The notes: generated by a model not told the origin, from the sequence alone. A DNA stretch of 64,000 nt from Engraulis encrasicolus (GCF_034702125.1 NC_085866.1:7964564-8028563); one strand, 5' to 3'; positions 16,314-29,379 are shown, counted from the first letter of the stretch. Made by a program: numbers and translations.

Positions 16314-16757
16314 AAAAAATGGGACACTCAAACACTCTAAATTAGACTATTTTATTGGGCCCATTTGACACTTTTTACGTCACCATAAACTAATTGAAGT
16401 AACATTTTTCCTCATTTACACGCATTTCCAGTGTTGGAATTAGGTTTAGGGTTAGAGGGTATATGGCAACTATGGAGAAGTGTCCACAGAGTCACACTTT
16501 CTGTTGATATTAATAAATGGGAAAGCATTCATTCAGTCAACCACAGCATGTAGTCCTTCAACACAGTGAAAGGAACGGGCAAATCTCTGGCCAAGATTTA
16601 CTTATATACATGTAGTCTACTTAAGACGTAAGTAATCTATAATAACAAACGCAAAGTGACCCTAATGTAAGTAGGCCTAATCATATTTGAATGATTTTTT
16701 TATCAGCAGTAAACTATTCAAGATTAATACCTAACTAAAAATGCCGTCAACTGCAGT

Positions 16758-19700
16758 CTACATTCTGCTGATAGTTTGTGTGTAGCTCTGAATGCTGGCT
16801 TGAAAGTACTCCTGTGTGTTTTTTGCCGGCTGAAAGAGGATGATGCAACACTTTGGGGCGAAGTAACTAAACATGATTCCGCACAAACAACACATCTCTA
16901 CGACTGCCTTCACCACCTGCACATACTTGGACTTGGACACTATTTCGGATGTAAAGAAAATAGCCCAGCACAGGCAGAACAGCATGACGCTGAAGGTGAT
17001 GCCTTTGGCCTCGTTGTAGTTCTTGGGCAGGTCTGTTCCCATGTAGGAGAAGCAGAAGCAGAGGCCGCTGATGAGCCACAGCAAGACGAGCGCGAGATAG
17101 GAGACCGCGTCGTTTTTCCCAGCGCACCGCAGCACAATCTGATGTTGGAAGGAGGTGGTGTCTTCCGTGGGCAATGTCGGGGAGACTGCCGTCCAGATGA
17201 CGCAAAGAAGCAGCTGGAGCAGGGAGATGGCCGCCACCACCAGCCACTGGCCGCTGTGCTTCACCCACAGAGCGTGGGCCCTGGGCAGGTGGGTGGCCAT
17301 CTTGAAAACACAGATGATCTGGAAGGAGCGAACGAACAGGCAGGACATGCAAACGGTGTAGAAGAAGATGTATCCCGGGTTGATGAGGGCACAGGCGATG
17401 GTGGTCGGCTGGCCGATGTGGAAGAAGACGCTGACGGTAGAGGCGGCGATGCAGCTGAGCATCAGATAGCACATACTGCCCCCTGCTGACCGGACCACAG
17501 GAGTGCTGCGGTGGAGGAAAAATAGCACGGCCACCCCGACACACAGCAGCAGGAGGAGGGACAGCAGCACTATGAGGACAATGGAGTGGCTGTCTGAGAG
17601 GTACATGTACTCAACGGAGCGCTGATGGCACGACGTGCTGCCGGCTTCAGACCACTGAGAGATCTCACACGCCATGCAGGAGTACAGATCAGCTATGGGT
17701 AGAGAAGAGGAAAAACAAACGTATTACAGTACACAGTGGCGTTTTTTCTTTTTTTTTTAGAAAATCTGAAGGCCTGGGCAAAGAACAATTTTGAGCATTT
17801 CTGTCATTTGGTAAGGGGTGGGGGGAGGGAGGGGCATGGCCTGTTAATCTTTTGTAAAATGATTAACACCATAACATGTGTGCCAGCGTATTGTGTGGGA
17901 TTGCCTCTTGCGTGTTTGCCACCTCCCTTTCAAAATGTTTTCCCAGGGCTATGCTGACTTAACCTGGTTCTCACGATGGTTGTTAATACCAACCGAAGTT
18001 TAACGAAGATGCACAAAGCACGAAGGGTCTGTGTGAGAGCTAGGCTAATGCTGACTTAAAGGGACACTGTGTGAGATTGTTAGTTGTTTATTTCCAGAAT
18101 CCATGCTGCCCATTCACTAATGTTACCTTTTTCATGAATACTTACCACCAGCATCAAATTCTAGTATTCATTATGACTGGAAAAATTGCACTTTTCATGC
18201 ATGAAAAGAGGGATCTTCTCCATGGTCCGCCATTTTGAATTTCCAAAAATAGCCATTTTTAGCCGCAAAAATGACTGGACTTGGACCATACTAGAAAATA
18301 TTTGTTTAATACTTAGTAAACTTTCATATAAAGATCAAATTTGTCAATAGGCAGCCCAATTTCAATAAGCAGCATAGTTGCAGTACCTTTTTTGGCCATT
18401 TCCTGCACAGTGTCCCTTTAATTTATAACATGAATTGGTTTTCCTACCAGGACAATATGTCACTGATTCTTCCATACCTGTGTGGTTGGCATAGTAGTTT
18501 ATGGGGCATTTGTGACAAGTGTAGCAGCACTCATGTATCCCATCCTGCTGCCGAACGTATCCTGCCTCACACTCCACAGAGCAGTTGGAGAAGGGCACCT
18601 TAGGGCAGTAAATACATTACATTACATTACATTGCACTTAGCTGACGCTTTCATTTATTCAAAGCGACTTACAGTTATTATTTTTCAGGGTATTGGTTAC
18701 AGTCCCTGGAGCAATGTGGGGTTAGGTGCCTTGCTCAAGGGCACTTCAGCCATGGATGGAGATGTAGGGAGAGGTCAGGAGGGATTTGTACCTGCAACCC
18801 CTAGATTGAAAGACCAACTCTCTAACCACTAGGCCAGTGTTTCCCAACCAGGGGTACGTGTGCCACTAGGGGTACGCGAGGATACCTCAGGGGGTATGCG
18901 GAAAAATGTAATAATAACAAATATATTGACTTTAGTCACATTGGGATTGAGGAACAGAGCATGAGTGAGGGCGAGGGGGTACTCATCATATGACAAAATG
19001 GCTTAGGGGGTACGCAGGACAAAAAAGGTTGGGAAACACTGCACTAGGCCACGTCTGTCCCCTGTATGACATGTATGACTGTATACATGTATGACTGTAA
19101 TTGTAACATTGGGGCATCCAATTTAATCCAATACTCTTAAAATATCTTGTTATGTACAGCAGATGTAGGAGGTGATCATATTATACTTCCCCAATGTGAA
19201 GCCAAGTGGAGAAAGTAAAAATATACTATTTATGTAATTTTTGTTCATGCAACATACGCTTCATTGTACTCTAACATACAGAAGCACCTTCAAGATAAAA
19301 AGCAGTTGTAGAGTCAAGGAGTTAAGGAGATGGGCTTTAGATCAGAAGGGTTGCAAGTTACAATCCCACCCTTCCACTCCCTACCTTACTCCATGGCTGA
19401 AGGGCCATTGAGCACGTCATCTAACCCCGAGCTGCTCCAGGGCCTGTTAACCAATACCCTGTGCTTAAAACAACTCCAAGTTGCGCTGTATAATTTCATG
19501 TAATGAAACAAGCAACATTAACTAATAACGAATTAATGAAACATTAACTTTTTTGCTCACCAGCCGTTGTGGCTAGTGGTTTTCCCAAGTCACTAGCCAT
19601 TTAGCCTTTCTGCTAGCCAAAATTTTGTTGTCATTTTTTATCTTTAGAATATTCTTGCATTTAAATAAAAATGATTGATGCAACTACTGTGCACTTAACA

Positions 19701-22700
19701 ATTGATGCAACTACTGTGCTTTGTCACACCAAAGAACAAGTTACCTGTCAAAGAGACTGAATTTGTTACTAGCCACAGCCCAGGTTTACCAGCATTTGGC
19801 CGGTTGTCTAGTGCCAGTGTCAAGCCCTGGCATGTACACAGCATGAATATGATTGTAACATACAGGAGTGTTTGGGATGCACTTCTCATCCACAGTCATA
19901 AAAGACTTTACGTACCTCTCCATCCCCATGCCAGTGAACATGTTCATCATAAATAGTAAGGTTAAGTGCTGGGTAATTGTAGTATGTGCCTATCGTCTTG
20001 ATCGCTGCAGGGTAAAGGCGGGTGTCCCAGAACACGATTGAGTAACGAGCGGGGGGATCCAGTTCCCAGTCATAGAGAATAGTGGTGCCGTGCAATTCAA
20101 ACGTCAAGCTTTTGATCTCTTCTAGAAGCTGGAATAGGTTTGAAAAAGGTGAAATGAGTTTAAGTCACTAATACAGTAGGTTGACTATTGGTTGACCACT
20201 AAGGAATTACATCACATTGGATGTACCTGATTTAATAAACAAAACGGTTTAAAATGATTATATGTTCAACATCTAGCAGAACCTCTGTTGTAAACCTGAC
20301 ACAAAATGGTAATAACCAAGTGTCAACCTTTCACTTGGTAATGTCATAACATTAATTGATTTAGTCAAGTTAATGTAACAAACAGTGATTTGGATCTGCA
20401 CAGAAGGGCTAGCAGATAAATTCTTTCATCATGCACCCTATGAAAGTTATATCAATACAACATGATCTCCAAAAATTCCGTGCACCTGGACACGGATGTT
20501 AAGGACACAAAATCCGTGTCCAGGAGCTCTCTGTATACTCCCACAGCTCTATGTTTCCACAGTCTTGTGTTTTCTCAGGATTTTTCTAATTTCAAATATT
20601 TTTTTCTAAAAAAAAAAACATTTCTTACTGACAGGTCAGAGTTAGGGATTGTTTTGGTCTGGGCAGAGCTAGTTTTCTTTCATTCATTATATGAATTTGA
20701 TAGCCTAGCAACCAACTGGAAAAGGCATTTCTCAAAAATATGTCTTTAATGACAGGTTAAGGTTAGGGAATGTTTTGGTCAGGGCATAACTTAAATTGTT
20801 ATAGCATTATTTTGTTTAGGATTTGCATTTTGTATATATTTTCTAATGATAGAGTTAACAGAGTGCTCTGGTAATAGCCTATAGAAAGCACTTCCGTGTG
20901 CCCATCACGGAAAACAATTCCGTGTCCAGGAGCACGGAAAACAATTCTGTGTCCAGGAGCATGGAATTTTGGCAAAATCCGTGCTCCTGGACACGGATTT
21001 CGTGTCCTTAACATCCGTGTCCAGGAGCACGGAATTTTTGGAGATCAGGCTGATCAATACCTATAATTCTTTAATGGATACCACACACATGTGATCTGAT
21101 GAAGAGAACACCTATAGCACATTCACTTACCTTATAGGGTAGAACTGTTTCACTCTTATTGCACCCAGACTGGTTGCAGTGTAGAGCGTTGTGTAACGCC
21201 ATGGCCATGGTATACACAGCAGAGTAGATAGGGAAGGAGTAGGCGGGGTCTGAATTGATGACATCATCAGGCTTGATTAAGGAGCAGTTCACACACTCCT
21301 GATTGCAGGTGCCTTTATCTGCGAAAGAGTCTCCTCCATGGTGGAACTGATAGATGAACTCCTCAAAGCCAGGCAGAGTCACCTGTGTTGGCGTAACACC
21401 AATGACGCTGCCTATTTTGCTTAAGCCATGGAGTTTGAGTAACTGTTGGTTCAAGGCCCAGGCATCACTGGCGATCCATACCTTATGGTGGAAGTTGTGT
21501 TTCAGAGCAGAGGTGACTATATTCACAGCCATCTGCGGCTCGATGAACAGAATGATGACGTTGACATTGAGCATGTTCAGCTTGTCAAACACCTGTTTTA
21601 GATGTGATGCGGCATTGAGATGTTCATAGTAGGCCAAACAGATGCTGGTGTTTTGAGTCTGCTCTACAAAGAGCTCTAAGCCATTCACACTGTAATCGGA
21701 CACGGAGGCGAGGAACGCCACCCAGTTCCAGCCGAAATGCTTAATGATTTGAACGATGAGCCGCATCTCAGCTTTGCTGGTTGGTACAGTCCTCATGAAA
21801 GACGGATATACCAGCTTGTCACTGAGGGTGGACGTAGTGGCCGAATAGCTGACCTAGAAAAGCACAAGAGAAGATTAATATATTTTCATGCTTCCACTTT
21901 AATTATCACAGTGCAAAACTGGGTGTTTGCAGGGATCATAAATATTCAGGTGCACAGCTTCACATGTGTAACAAACACAAAGAATAAATAGTGTTGTTAG
22001 CAGTGACATTGTATACATAGGTTCCAAAGTTTGTTTATAACCTGACTGCGCGAAACTATCTGCGCACAACTCAACCTCTGATTGTTGCAAACCGCTGTCG
22101 GTCAAAAAAATAGCGCACGTAGTTGGCTGCCAGTGTCTTGCCCCTCCTCATAACATCGTGTTTACAAACATTCAGAACCCATATATAGTCAGTGAGTTTG
22201 CACTGGACACTTTTGGCCTCATCACATCAGGCCTTTCATGTTGGAGAAGCCAAAAAGGGTCGTCGTCTGTGCACAGACTTTGGAGTCATGTATCGCTTGG
22301 TGCGTCCACTACCAAAAAGTAGTGATCCCTTAAGGTAATAAATAAGGAGGCGCACACGAAAGCCGAAAAGCTACATTAGACGTCAACAGACGTTTCGGGC
22401 CTATAGTCCATTTTCAATGTTTACAGTCAGACATTGAAAATGGACTAGGTCTGAATCCTCTCCAGTTTTAGCCTCTGACATCTGATGTAACTTTTCGGCT
22501 AAAATATAAATTTCTAAACAAGCCTTGTCTGTGTGTACACACGTCTATTTAAATTGGTTTCTATTAGGGCTGGGAATCGATTAAAATCGATTAAAAAATC
22601 GAATTAATCTATAGGCCTTGAAATTAATTAATCGAATGAATCGCATTTTAATCACATTTAAATATCTGACTTGTAAACAGTGACAAGTATTTTTTTTCAC

Positions 22701-24702
22701 ATGGATTTTTAATAATGACAATAAATAAACATCATCTAAAAATATTAATTTTTAAAAGAAGAGAGAACTCTTCTCAATTTCAGCAGACTGTTCACCATGA
22801 GGCGAAATGCTGCCCTCCACACTGCTCTAATCCAGAACTAGCTATATTATAGTGCGATTAAAATGAGTTATTTTTTTTAATCGCATTCATTTTTGTGTGA
22901 TTAATTAATCGAAATTAATGCATTAATGTCCTAGCCCTATTTTCTATTTTCATTTACAGTATGAAACAACATGAAGTTCTTCACCATTGGAAACATGTCC
23001 ATCATCAGCATTGGGGCCAAGCTCATGCTCTCTGTGCTGCTGTAGGCTCCGATGAAGGCGATGAAGTTATTGTCGTCAAGGCGTTGCCTCTGTCCGGCGG
23101 TCACCGAGCCGTTGGAGGAACGGACCCGCAGAACAGCGGGGAAATTGTGTCCATCTGTGCAGTGGTCAAAGATCTGGTAACCAAGGGTGACGTTAGGCAA
23201 GATGGAGGTGGAGTTGCTGACCTCCTCCACTGCAAACCTCATCACCTGGAGCGCACGGTAGCCTTTCACGGACACTGGGTTCCTGTCAATAAGAAAACGG
23301 GGGCAAGCGCTATTTAGACATACCACTATTCAGACATACCGCTATTCAGACATTAATTAGGGTTAGGGTCAGGGTCAGGGTCAGGGTTAGGGTTAGGGTA
23401 ACTGCATGCACTCTCCCTAAACTGAAAAAAACTGAGCAACATATCACAAACCACAGAAATGGCAGATTTCTGTGGGAAACGTGTCGGTATTCAGACAATA
23501 GACATCAATGTCTGAATAGCGGGATGTCTGAACAACGTCATGTAACCATAGGAAACAATAGGGTAATTTTGTAGAGAGCTGGTTGCAGTTGTTCTCAGCT
23601 TTCCTTGCTTATGGTATACAACTACTCCAGTGATTCTCAAAGTGTGGTTTGGGGACCACTGGTGGTCCTCAACAGAGCTAAGGTGGTCCCGTGAGGGGAT
23701 TTCTACTTTTCCAAGACAAGCTAGTAGTAGGCTATGTTAGTAACATAAAATTACAAAGCTAAACACAGCTTAAGTCTTATTTTCACCACAATAAGACAGG
23801 CTTGTAAATGTGAGGTTGAGAAACCCTGAACTATACATAGCGTACAGGTGAATTTTGTTCATTTGAGTTGTGTTTACAGGGTCTTGTCTTTGAAATGTTC
23901 ATTCAGTTATTAGAAAGATCAAGTGTATGGCACATTGTAGAAATAATTATAATCTGTAGAATTATAATCTGTAGCAAAAACTTTGCCATATTCTTTTCTA
24001 TATTTATTTAAGCGTACGCATAGTTACTGTATACCCTGTTTTCTCCCATTGCACACTGTTCCCTTTCTCTAGAGAAACTCTGGGCCGTCAAGGCCATTCT
24101 GATAAGGATGGAAAAGGGAGGCATCCTCTTACCATCTGTGTAACCACCGTGTGATTTCTTTTCTCTGTGTGTCTCTCTGCTGCCGTTGGAGGGGGAGATG
24201 AGAGAGTATTCTGACAGCCAAAAGAGCAAGTTCTCTCCCTTCTTAAACTCTCCCCCTTTCACGAAAGCCATTACACTTTGATCGAACTTGTCGTGGTCTC
24301 GTTGCTTAATTAATTAGTTTAATTCATTTCCTTAACACACATACAGTATCATTGTCTGAAACAAAAGAAAACTAAGAACTTGATCATAAACCAGGACTAG
24401 TGGTGTCCTGTGATGTATAGAATTCAGGAAACTCAACAATACTCAATATATGCTCTGATATACTGTACATTTATCCCATTTGAAGTCTAGAATATTTTGG
24501 AGTAGGCTACTCACTTGAGACAGTTCCCGACCTCTGGTCTTGAGGTCTGAGGAGCACCTGGATTGTAGTGCACAGGGAAAAGCCCTCCCAGCATGAAGTC
24601 CCCATCAATGTTAAACTCAGAGCTTTGGCAGGAGCCATGGTGGTTGAGAAGGAGAGAAGAGATGGTCATGAGCAGCAGCAGCGGACTCAGGGTCAGGAAC
24701 AT
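16758..24702 (-). CDS. T1R taste receptor C (class C GPCR, T1R1/T1R2-like)
   Basis: Six coding exons, complement: 24515-24702, 22985-23282, 21131-21853, 19916-20128, 18478-18598, 16758-17692, total 825 aa. The start at 24702 (MFLTLSPLLLLMTISS) gives a clean signal peptide and the same length as gene D. In-frame ATGs at 24768 and 24723 would add 22 or 7 residues of arginine-rich or neutral leader and are alternatives. Seen: SEFNIDGDFMLGGLFPVHY, VEEVSNSTSILPNVTLGYQ, YPSFMRTVPTSK, WNWVAFLAS, VWIASDAW, a nine-cysteine CRD (with NHTADLYSCMAC), and TPVVRSAGG and DLPKNYNEAK in the 7TM exon. The donor of exon 2 (gtgaag) is weak but keeps the frame. Introns are long and carry many transposons. More divergent from A and B; its ligand domain is closest to D (shared LSDKLVYPSF, DKGTCNQEC, YSFPIYSAVYTMAMALHNAL). 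Confidence 0.88.
18060..18417. mobile_element. MITE flanked by TTAA, copy 1
   Basis: Inverted ends AGGGACACTGTGTGAGAT and (reverse complement) AGGGACACTGTGCAGGAA, bounded on both sides by TTAA (18056-18059 and 18418-18421). A second copy lies inverted at about 62179-62535. The TTAA flanks fit piggyBac-like or Kolobok-like target choice. It lies in intron 5 of receptor C, 57 bp from exon 5. Confidence 0.75.
18615..18834. repeat. Dispersed teleost repeat with tRNA-like tail
   Basis: 'acattacattgcacttagctg', 'caaagcgacttacagttatt' and the end 'ctctaaccactaggc' match a repeat I know as extremely common in teleosts. It abuts a hAT MITE that inserted at its right end. Confidence 0.6.
18835..19041. 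mobile_element. hAT MITE with 8-bp TSD
   Basis: Termini CAGTGTTTCCCAACCAGGGG and (reverse complement) CAGTGTTTCCCAACC, with identical flanks cactaggc (18827-18834 and 19042-19049). Length 207 bp. It lies in intron 4 of receptor C. Confidence 0.88.
19310..19510. repeat. Degraded SINE-like repeat
   Basis: A tRNA-like 'gttgcaagttacaatccc' (weak B box) is followed by 'ccatggctgaagggccattg' and 'ctgctccagggcctgtta', words typical of teleost tRNA-derived SINE bodies. Assigned from memory of such elements. Confidence 0.4.
19540..19829. mobile_element. Second copy of the GCTTGACA-ended hAT-like element
   Basis: Inverted relative to the copy at 7768-8166, sharing 'gtggctagtggttttccc', 'cagcatttggccggttgtc' and the end 'gtgtcaagccctg'. 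The left boundary is not clear. It lies in intron 4 of receptor C, about 85 bp from exon 4. Confidence 0.55.
20463..21047. mobile_element. Element with ~65-bp terminal inverted repeats
   Basis: Left end TGATCTCCAAAAATTCCGTG and right end its reverse complement, continued by 'acacggatgttaaggacac' and its inverse. The word 'cgtgtccaggagcacgga' recurs inside in both orientations. No target duplication is evident and no transposase is seen. It lies in intron 3 of receptor C. Confidence 0.75.
22565..22939. mobile_element. hAT-type MITE
   Basis: Termini TAGGGCTGGGAATCGATT and (reverse complement) TAGGGCTAGGACATTAATG. Flanks gtttctat and ttttctat agree at 7 of 8 positions. The interior is rich in ATTAATCG words. 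It lies in intron 2 of receptor C, 45 bp from exon 2. Confidence 0.75.
23628..23828. mobile_element. hAT-type MITE
   Basis: Termini CAGTGATTCTCAAAGTGTGG and (reverse complement) CAGGGTTTCTCAACCTC. Flanks aactactc (23620-23627) and aactatac (23829-23836) agree at 7 of 8 positions. It lies in intron 1 of receptor C. Confidence 0.7.
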
Positions 24703-24807
24703 GGTTCCGTCTCCGAGGAGCATTGGACAGGGTACCCTGCGCCTGCGGGATCCCATCTCAGCCTGCATGTGTCTGCTGTGCCTGCCTGGTATTCCCCCCT
24801 ACACTCC

Positions 24808-24815
24808 ATTTGCAT
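24808..24815 (-). promoter_or_regulatory. POU octamer upstream of receptor C
   Basis: Perfect coding-strand ATGCAAAT, 106 bp upstream of the chosen ATG (24702) or 40 bp upstream of ATG 24768. The consistent spacing in the other genes favours 24702. A near-octamer 'tttgcat' follows about 50 bp farther upstream. Confidence 0.55.
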
Positions 24816-24829
24816 CCTTCAGCTCCATG

Positions 24830-27500
24830 CCCCATTAAAGCCCTGCATTCGCCCAGTGCCTTTGCATACTTGCCCGGCAGACAGAGGAGTCAGAGCCAAA
24901 CCAGGCAGGAATAGGAAACCATTCAAACCAAGTTATCAGGGATGAGATGTTGGGGTTGATGTTGTATTAAATGGGATGGACAAGTGAATAAGAGGCAACA
25001 GGGCTCCCTTGAAAAAGAGGCACGTTTCAATGTAACTACACTGGAGACGGGGCCGGCGCTAGGCATAGGCTGACAAGACATTCACCTAGGGCACCAAATG
25101 TTTTGCGGGCACCAGGAATACAGAAAACACCCACAAAATTGCAACCAACAATTTCTAAATGCACAAAAAAGGAAAAGGGAAAAGGGAGAGCTCGCCTATG
25201 CACCAAATTGAGTATAACCGGACCTGGAGAAATATGGACAAACTCATTGGTTACACATGCATGGACCCTTGTGATGGATATTATATATTATATGTTATAT
25301 GTGAATATTATATATTATATATATTATATACCTACATCGATGAAGCCCAAAAATGTCTCTACAGGACCTCAGATTTTAAGCTTAGGACAAAGCCTCAAGC
25401 AGAACCATGCCCCCTCCTTCTGTTTGTCTTGGTCGAGGAGGTAGGCCATAGGTGTCAGTCAAATTTAAAACAAGCTCTTTGGTTGCCATGGAAGTGCACC
25501 ACCAACTTCACCTGAGTTCAACCATTCCCTCTGTGTCTGTCCATTTCTCATGACCAAGCAACTCAACAATATTTGCATGAACAATTTCGCCTATTTAGTG
25601 GGATTGAAATTCTATCTGTGTGGTAGCATAATAGCTAAACAAAACAAAAAAAAGGCCTAGCCACACGGTACTATGTAGAGAGTATGCAAAGCCTGTCCAA
25701 AAAAGGACACATTCACATAATGACTTAATCAGGACAAAGACAAGCAGGGTTGGAATGTTTATGTCTTGATTTATAGTAAAACAGTAGGTTTGTAGCAAAA
25801 TAATGAAGAAAAGGCTATATAGTTGCTTCCACCTGACATGTGACATCAGTGACGCAACAGTAGGTGAAGGAGGCTGATGACAAATAATGTCTTCGGAAAC
25901 TTAAGTCAGAGCATTCGAGCCAAAAACGGCAATCTGTTCACAACTATTCACGGAATTAGTTTTTATTGAATAAGAATAGGAATAATTTAATTTCAATGTA
26001 GATTTATTATATAGCCAAGATGTATGGCATTAAAATGTATATCAGGTCGGTGCACTCTGATTCTATAGGGATAAATGCAGTCAGAAAAAGAAAATGGAAA
26101 AAAACATTTGTATTCCAACAGTCCTCCAAGTCATCCTATTTTAAATTAGCCCAGTCCTCTGAATATGACATTGAATGAAATAATAACCTGTGCCTTGGAG
26201 GAATTCAGTACAAAAGTTATAGCAATAATGTTACGACCCAGCTCGTTCAAGAGTGCAACATAAATGGAGACAACAATAGAAATGAAGATCAAAGAATATT
26301 TATTTAAATTATTCCAAAACCTAGATTAAAGTGTCTAGGGGTGAAGCGTTGGAGAGGAGGTTATGAGTGAATGGATGCAAAATGTATGTCAGTATGTAGG
26401 AATTCAAAACAACAAAGGAAGCAAAAGAGTGAAGGAGACAGAGAGGAGAGAGAAGAAAAAGCTGGTAGTGAGAGCAAGGGTGAGAAAGTGCCTAAAGAGT
26501 GAGGGGAGAAGACAGTACCCGTGTACGGGCAAGTGATGGCCTTGAGAGGGCACAGGGGTCGTCGCAATAAACAATTAATGCCATCAACCATATGACATAT
26601 TTGAAACCATCTGGGAACATTCCTATTTCAGCAGTAAACGTCAACAAAAATTAAGTCACTGATTCTTGAGAAAGTGGCAAAAACAGGTTGTAATGTTGAA
26701 AGAAAAAACGAAGTGAATTACAAAATACGGTATATCCTCAGACTAAGGTCTTGACTCAGAAATGCACAATCTTCCCATTTTATATTTTTTCAGAAATCAG
26801 GCTTTTCTCCGATCATACCTGTTTTTTTTTTTCAACACCGTCAGACACAATTAAAATTATTTGTATATTATGTATGTACATGTATTGATTTGGTTGCATA
26901 TGTATCTGGAGTTTCTAAGTGATAATGTGTATTTTTTGGTAAATATTGTTTTACACACTATGTGCATATCTGTAGAACCACTTCAATACGTTCTTTTTTT
27001 ACTTCATGGTGATACTATTCAATTCCATCAGTGATTTTTTTTAAAGTCAATTGAAATGATTACGTCTGTCCTTGGGACAGGTGTTGTTACAGGGTGTGGA
27101 CAGGTGTATAGCCATGAAAAGTAATGAAATTACACTTAAATATTTCAAATAACTGTAGGCTACATTTGTGTAATAGACCCCTTTGTTCATTACCTGGATT
27201 TATTTTGTTCATGAAAATGTACTTAATTATTGCGTAATATAGTTAAAATGTATTGCGGGGATATGTTTTTGCCAAACTTTCAAGAATCAGTGAAGTGTTA
27301 TGGTGGTAAAATGGGAACAAACCAAAATCAGGGACTTTCCCTTGAAAGTGACCAACCACAGACTGATATATAACCAGAACTGGGGGAGAAATAGGGCCCG
27401 GACCCTACATTTCTTTTTTTACATTGCTGAAAATATGGGCCCATGAGGGTGCGGGGCCCACCGGGAAATGCCTGGTATGCCAGATGGCTAGTCCTGCCCT
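24830..27500. other. Intergenic region between receptors C and D
   Basis: No coding exon recognised. Contents: 'ggggccggcgctaggcatag' near 25050, which looks like a degraded repeat end; an AT-rich tract of TATAT words at 25275-25335; and otherwise unremarkable AT-rich DNA with short homopolymers. The open frames here show no domain or composition typical of a gene. Confidence 0.6.
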
Positions 27501-27505
27501 GTATA

Positions 27506-29328
27506 CTACATTCGACTAATAGTTTGTGTGTAGCTCTGAATGCTGGCTTGGAAATACTCCTGAGTGTTTCTCAGAGGCTGAAAAATTATGATGAAACACT
27601 TTGGCATGAAATATGCGAACATAATGCTGTACAAACGACACAGATCAGTCACCACCTTGACCACATACGCAACATCGGAACTGGTACTATAGGAAGCAGT
27701 TAAATATACAGCCCAGCTCAGAAAAAACATAAGCACACTAAAAGCGATGCCTCTGGCCTCATTGTAGTTCTTGGGCAGGTCTGTTCCCATGTAGGAGAAA
27801 CAGAAGCACAAGGCGCTGATAATGGCCAGCAAGAAAACACCAAATCCCATAAAGACCACACTGCCGCTAGAGCAGGTAAATAAGATCTGGTCGTTGAAAG
27901 TCTCAGTGTCTCTCATTGGGAGGGATCGGTCGGTGGCCATGAACATGGTGCATGCAAACATTTGGAGGAGAGACACAGCAGCCACCACCAGCCATTGGCC
28001 ACTGTACTTCACCCACAGAGCATGGGCCCTGGGTAGGTGGGAGGCCATCTTGAAAATGACAATGATCTGGAGGGAGCGGACAAAGAGGCAGGACATGCAT
28101 ATGGTGTAGAAAAGGAGGGCGATCCAGTTTTGCAAGGCGCAGCTGATGGCGGTTGGCTTGCCGAAGTGGAAGAAGACGCTGACAGTAGAGGCGGCGATGC
28201 AGCTGAGCATCAGATAGCACGTACTGCCCCCTGCTGACCGGACCACAGGAGTGTTGCGGCGGAGGAAAAATAGCACGGCCACTCCAACACACAGAAGCAG
28301 GAGGAGGGATGCAGAGAGGAGCAGGACAATTGAGATAGCATCGTCATAGTGGAGGTATTGCACAGAGCGCTTCTGACATGTTGTGCTGCCAGGATTGGAC
28401 CAGTCGAACTCTGTACAGGGTAGGTAGGAGTACGGATCAGCTGAAGAAGGAGAAGGAAAGACAATCAGTTAAAACTGTTGGACAAGATTGGTTCAGGTTA
28501 AGTGATCCGGAAAACCTATATATGCTTAGAGCATGTTGAATGGCTCCTGGCGTTCTGATTAAATCATTACAAGGTTCTGCTGATGATTTAACTGCAAATG
28601 TCCCTGATTTATATAGCCTGTTGTCAAGCGATGGTATTATTGAGTACCTATCTGTAGTTGTCAATAACAGACAATTACACTTTTACCCTGTAGACCAAGA
28701 GCTAATTAGTATTACTGCTTGCAGAGATTTTAGCTCTTTTGTTAAAAAATGGGTTGCCTTGTGGAAGTGGGGCAGTTTGTCTGTTATTGAGAAGGTGGTC
28801 TGACTCTACCTGAGTAGTTGGTGTAGTGGTTCCTTGGGGATTCCTTGCATGAAAAACAACAATGATGTTGTATGCTGTCCTGTACCCGATAGGATCCTGG
28901 ATTGCATTCAACCGAGCAGTTGGAAAACGGCACCTATAACACAAACAAATCTCAGGGCTTGCTCATTGGAAACAGAACATTTCTGTTACACCATTACTGT
29001 ACCTAATAGCACAAAATGTATGTTAATGAGGTTGAGGAAATTAACTCAATGGTTAAATTAGATCAGTGTCATTGATTGCACTCAGTGAATACTGTACATT
29101 GCCCTCACCTCACTGCTTCCTGGCCAGTCAATTAGCTCATCCGCAATAGAGAACTCAGTGTGAGGTTGATTGCTATACGTTCCGATTTCCTTGATCACTG
29201 CCGGATACTGCGTAGTATCCCACAGCACAATGGAATAAGCGGCAGGTGGGTCAAGATTTTTGTTGTAAGTCACATTCATGTGGTTTAAAGGGAAATATAA
29301 CCGTCTGATTTCATTCAGGAGCTGGAGT

Positions 29329-29379
<51 letters not shown>

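Noticed and set aside
16776..17489. A 237-residue plus-strand open frame over receptor C exon 6
   Set aside because: It is exactly antisense to the 7TM exon, shows no domain, and similar but shorter antisense frames occur over the same exon in A, B and D. It is a by-product of the coding composition.
24703..24768. Starting receptor C at ATG 24768
   Set aside because: It would place an Arg-rich leader before the hydrophobic signal peptide; starting at 24702 gives a normal signal peptide, the same 825-residue length as D and an octamer distance like the other genes. It remains a possible alternative.
28540..28803. An 87-residue plus-strand frame inside intron 5 of receptor D
   Set aside because: Low-complexity-free but with no domain, no splice support and no homologue I recognise; treated as chance.
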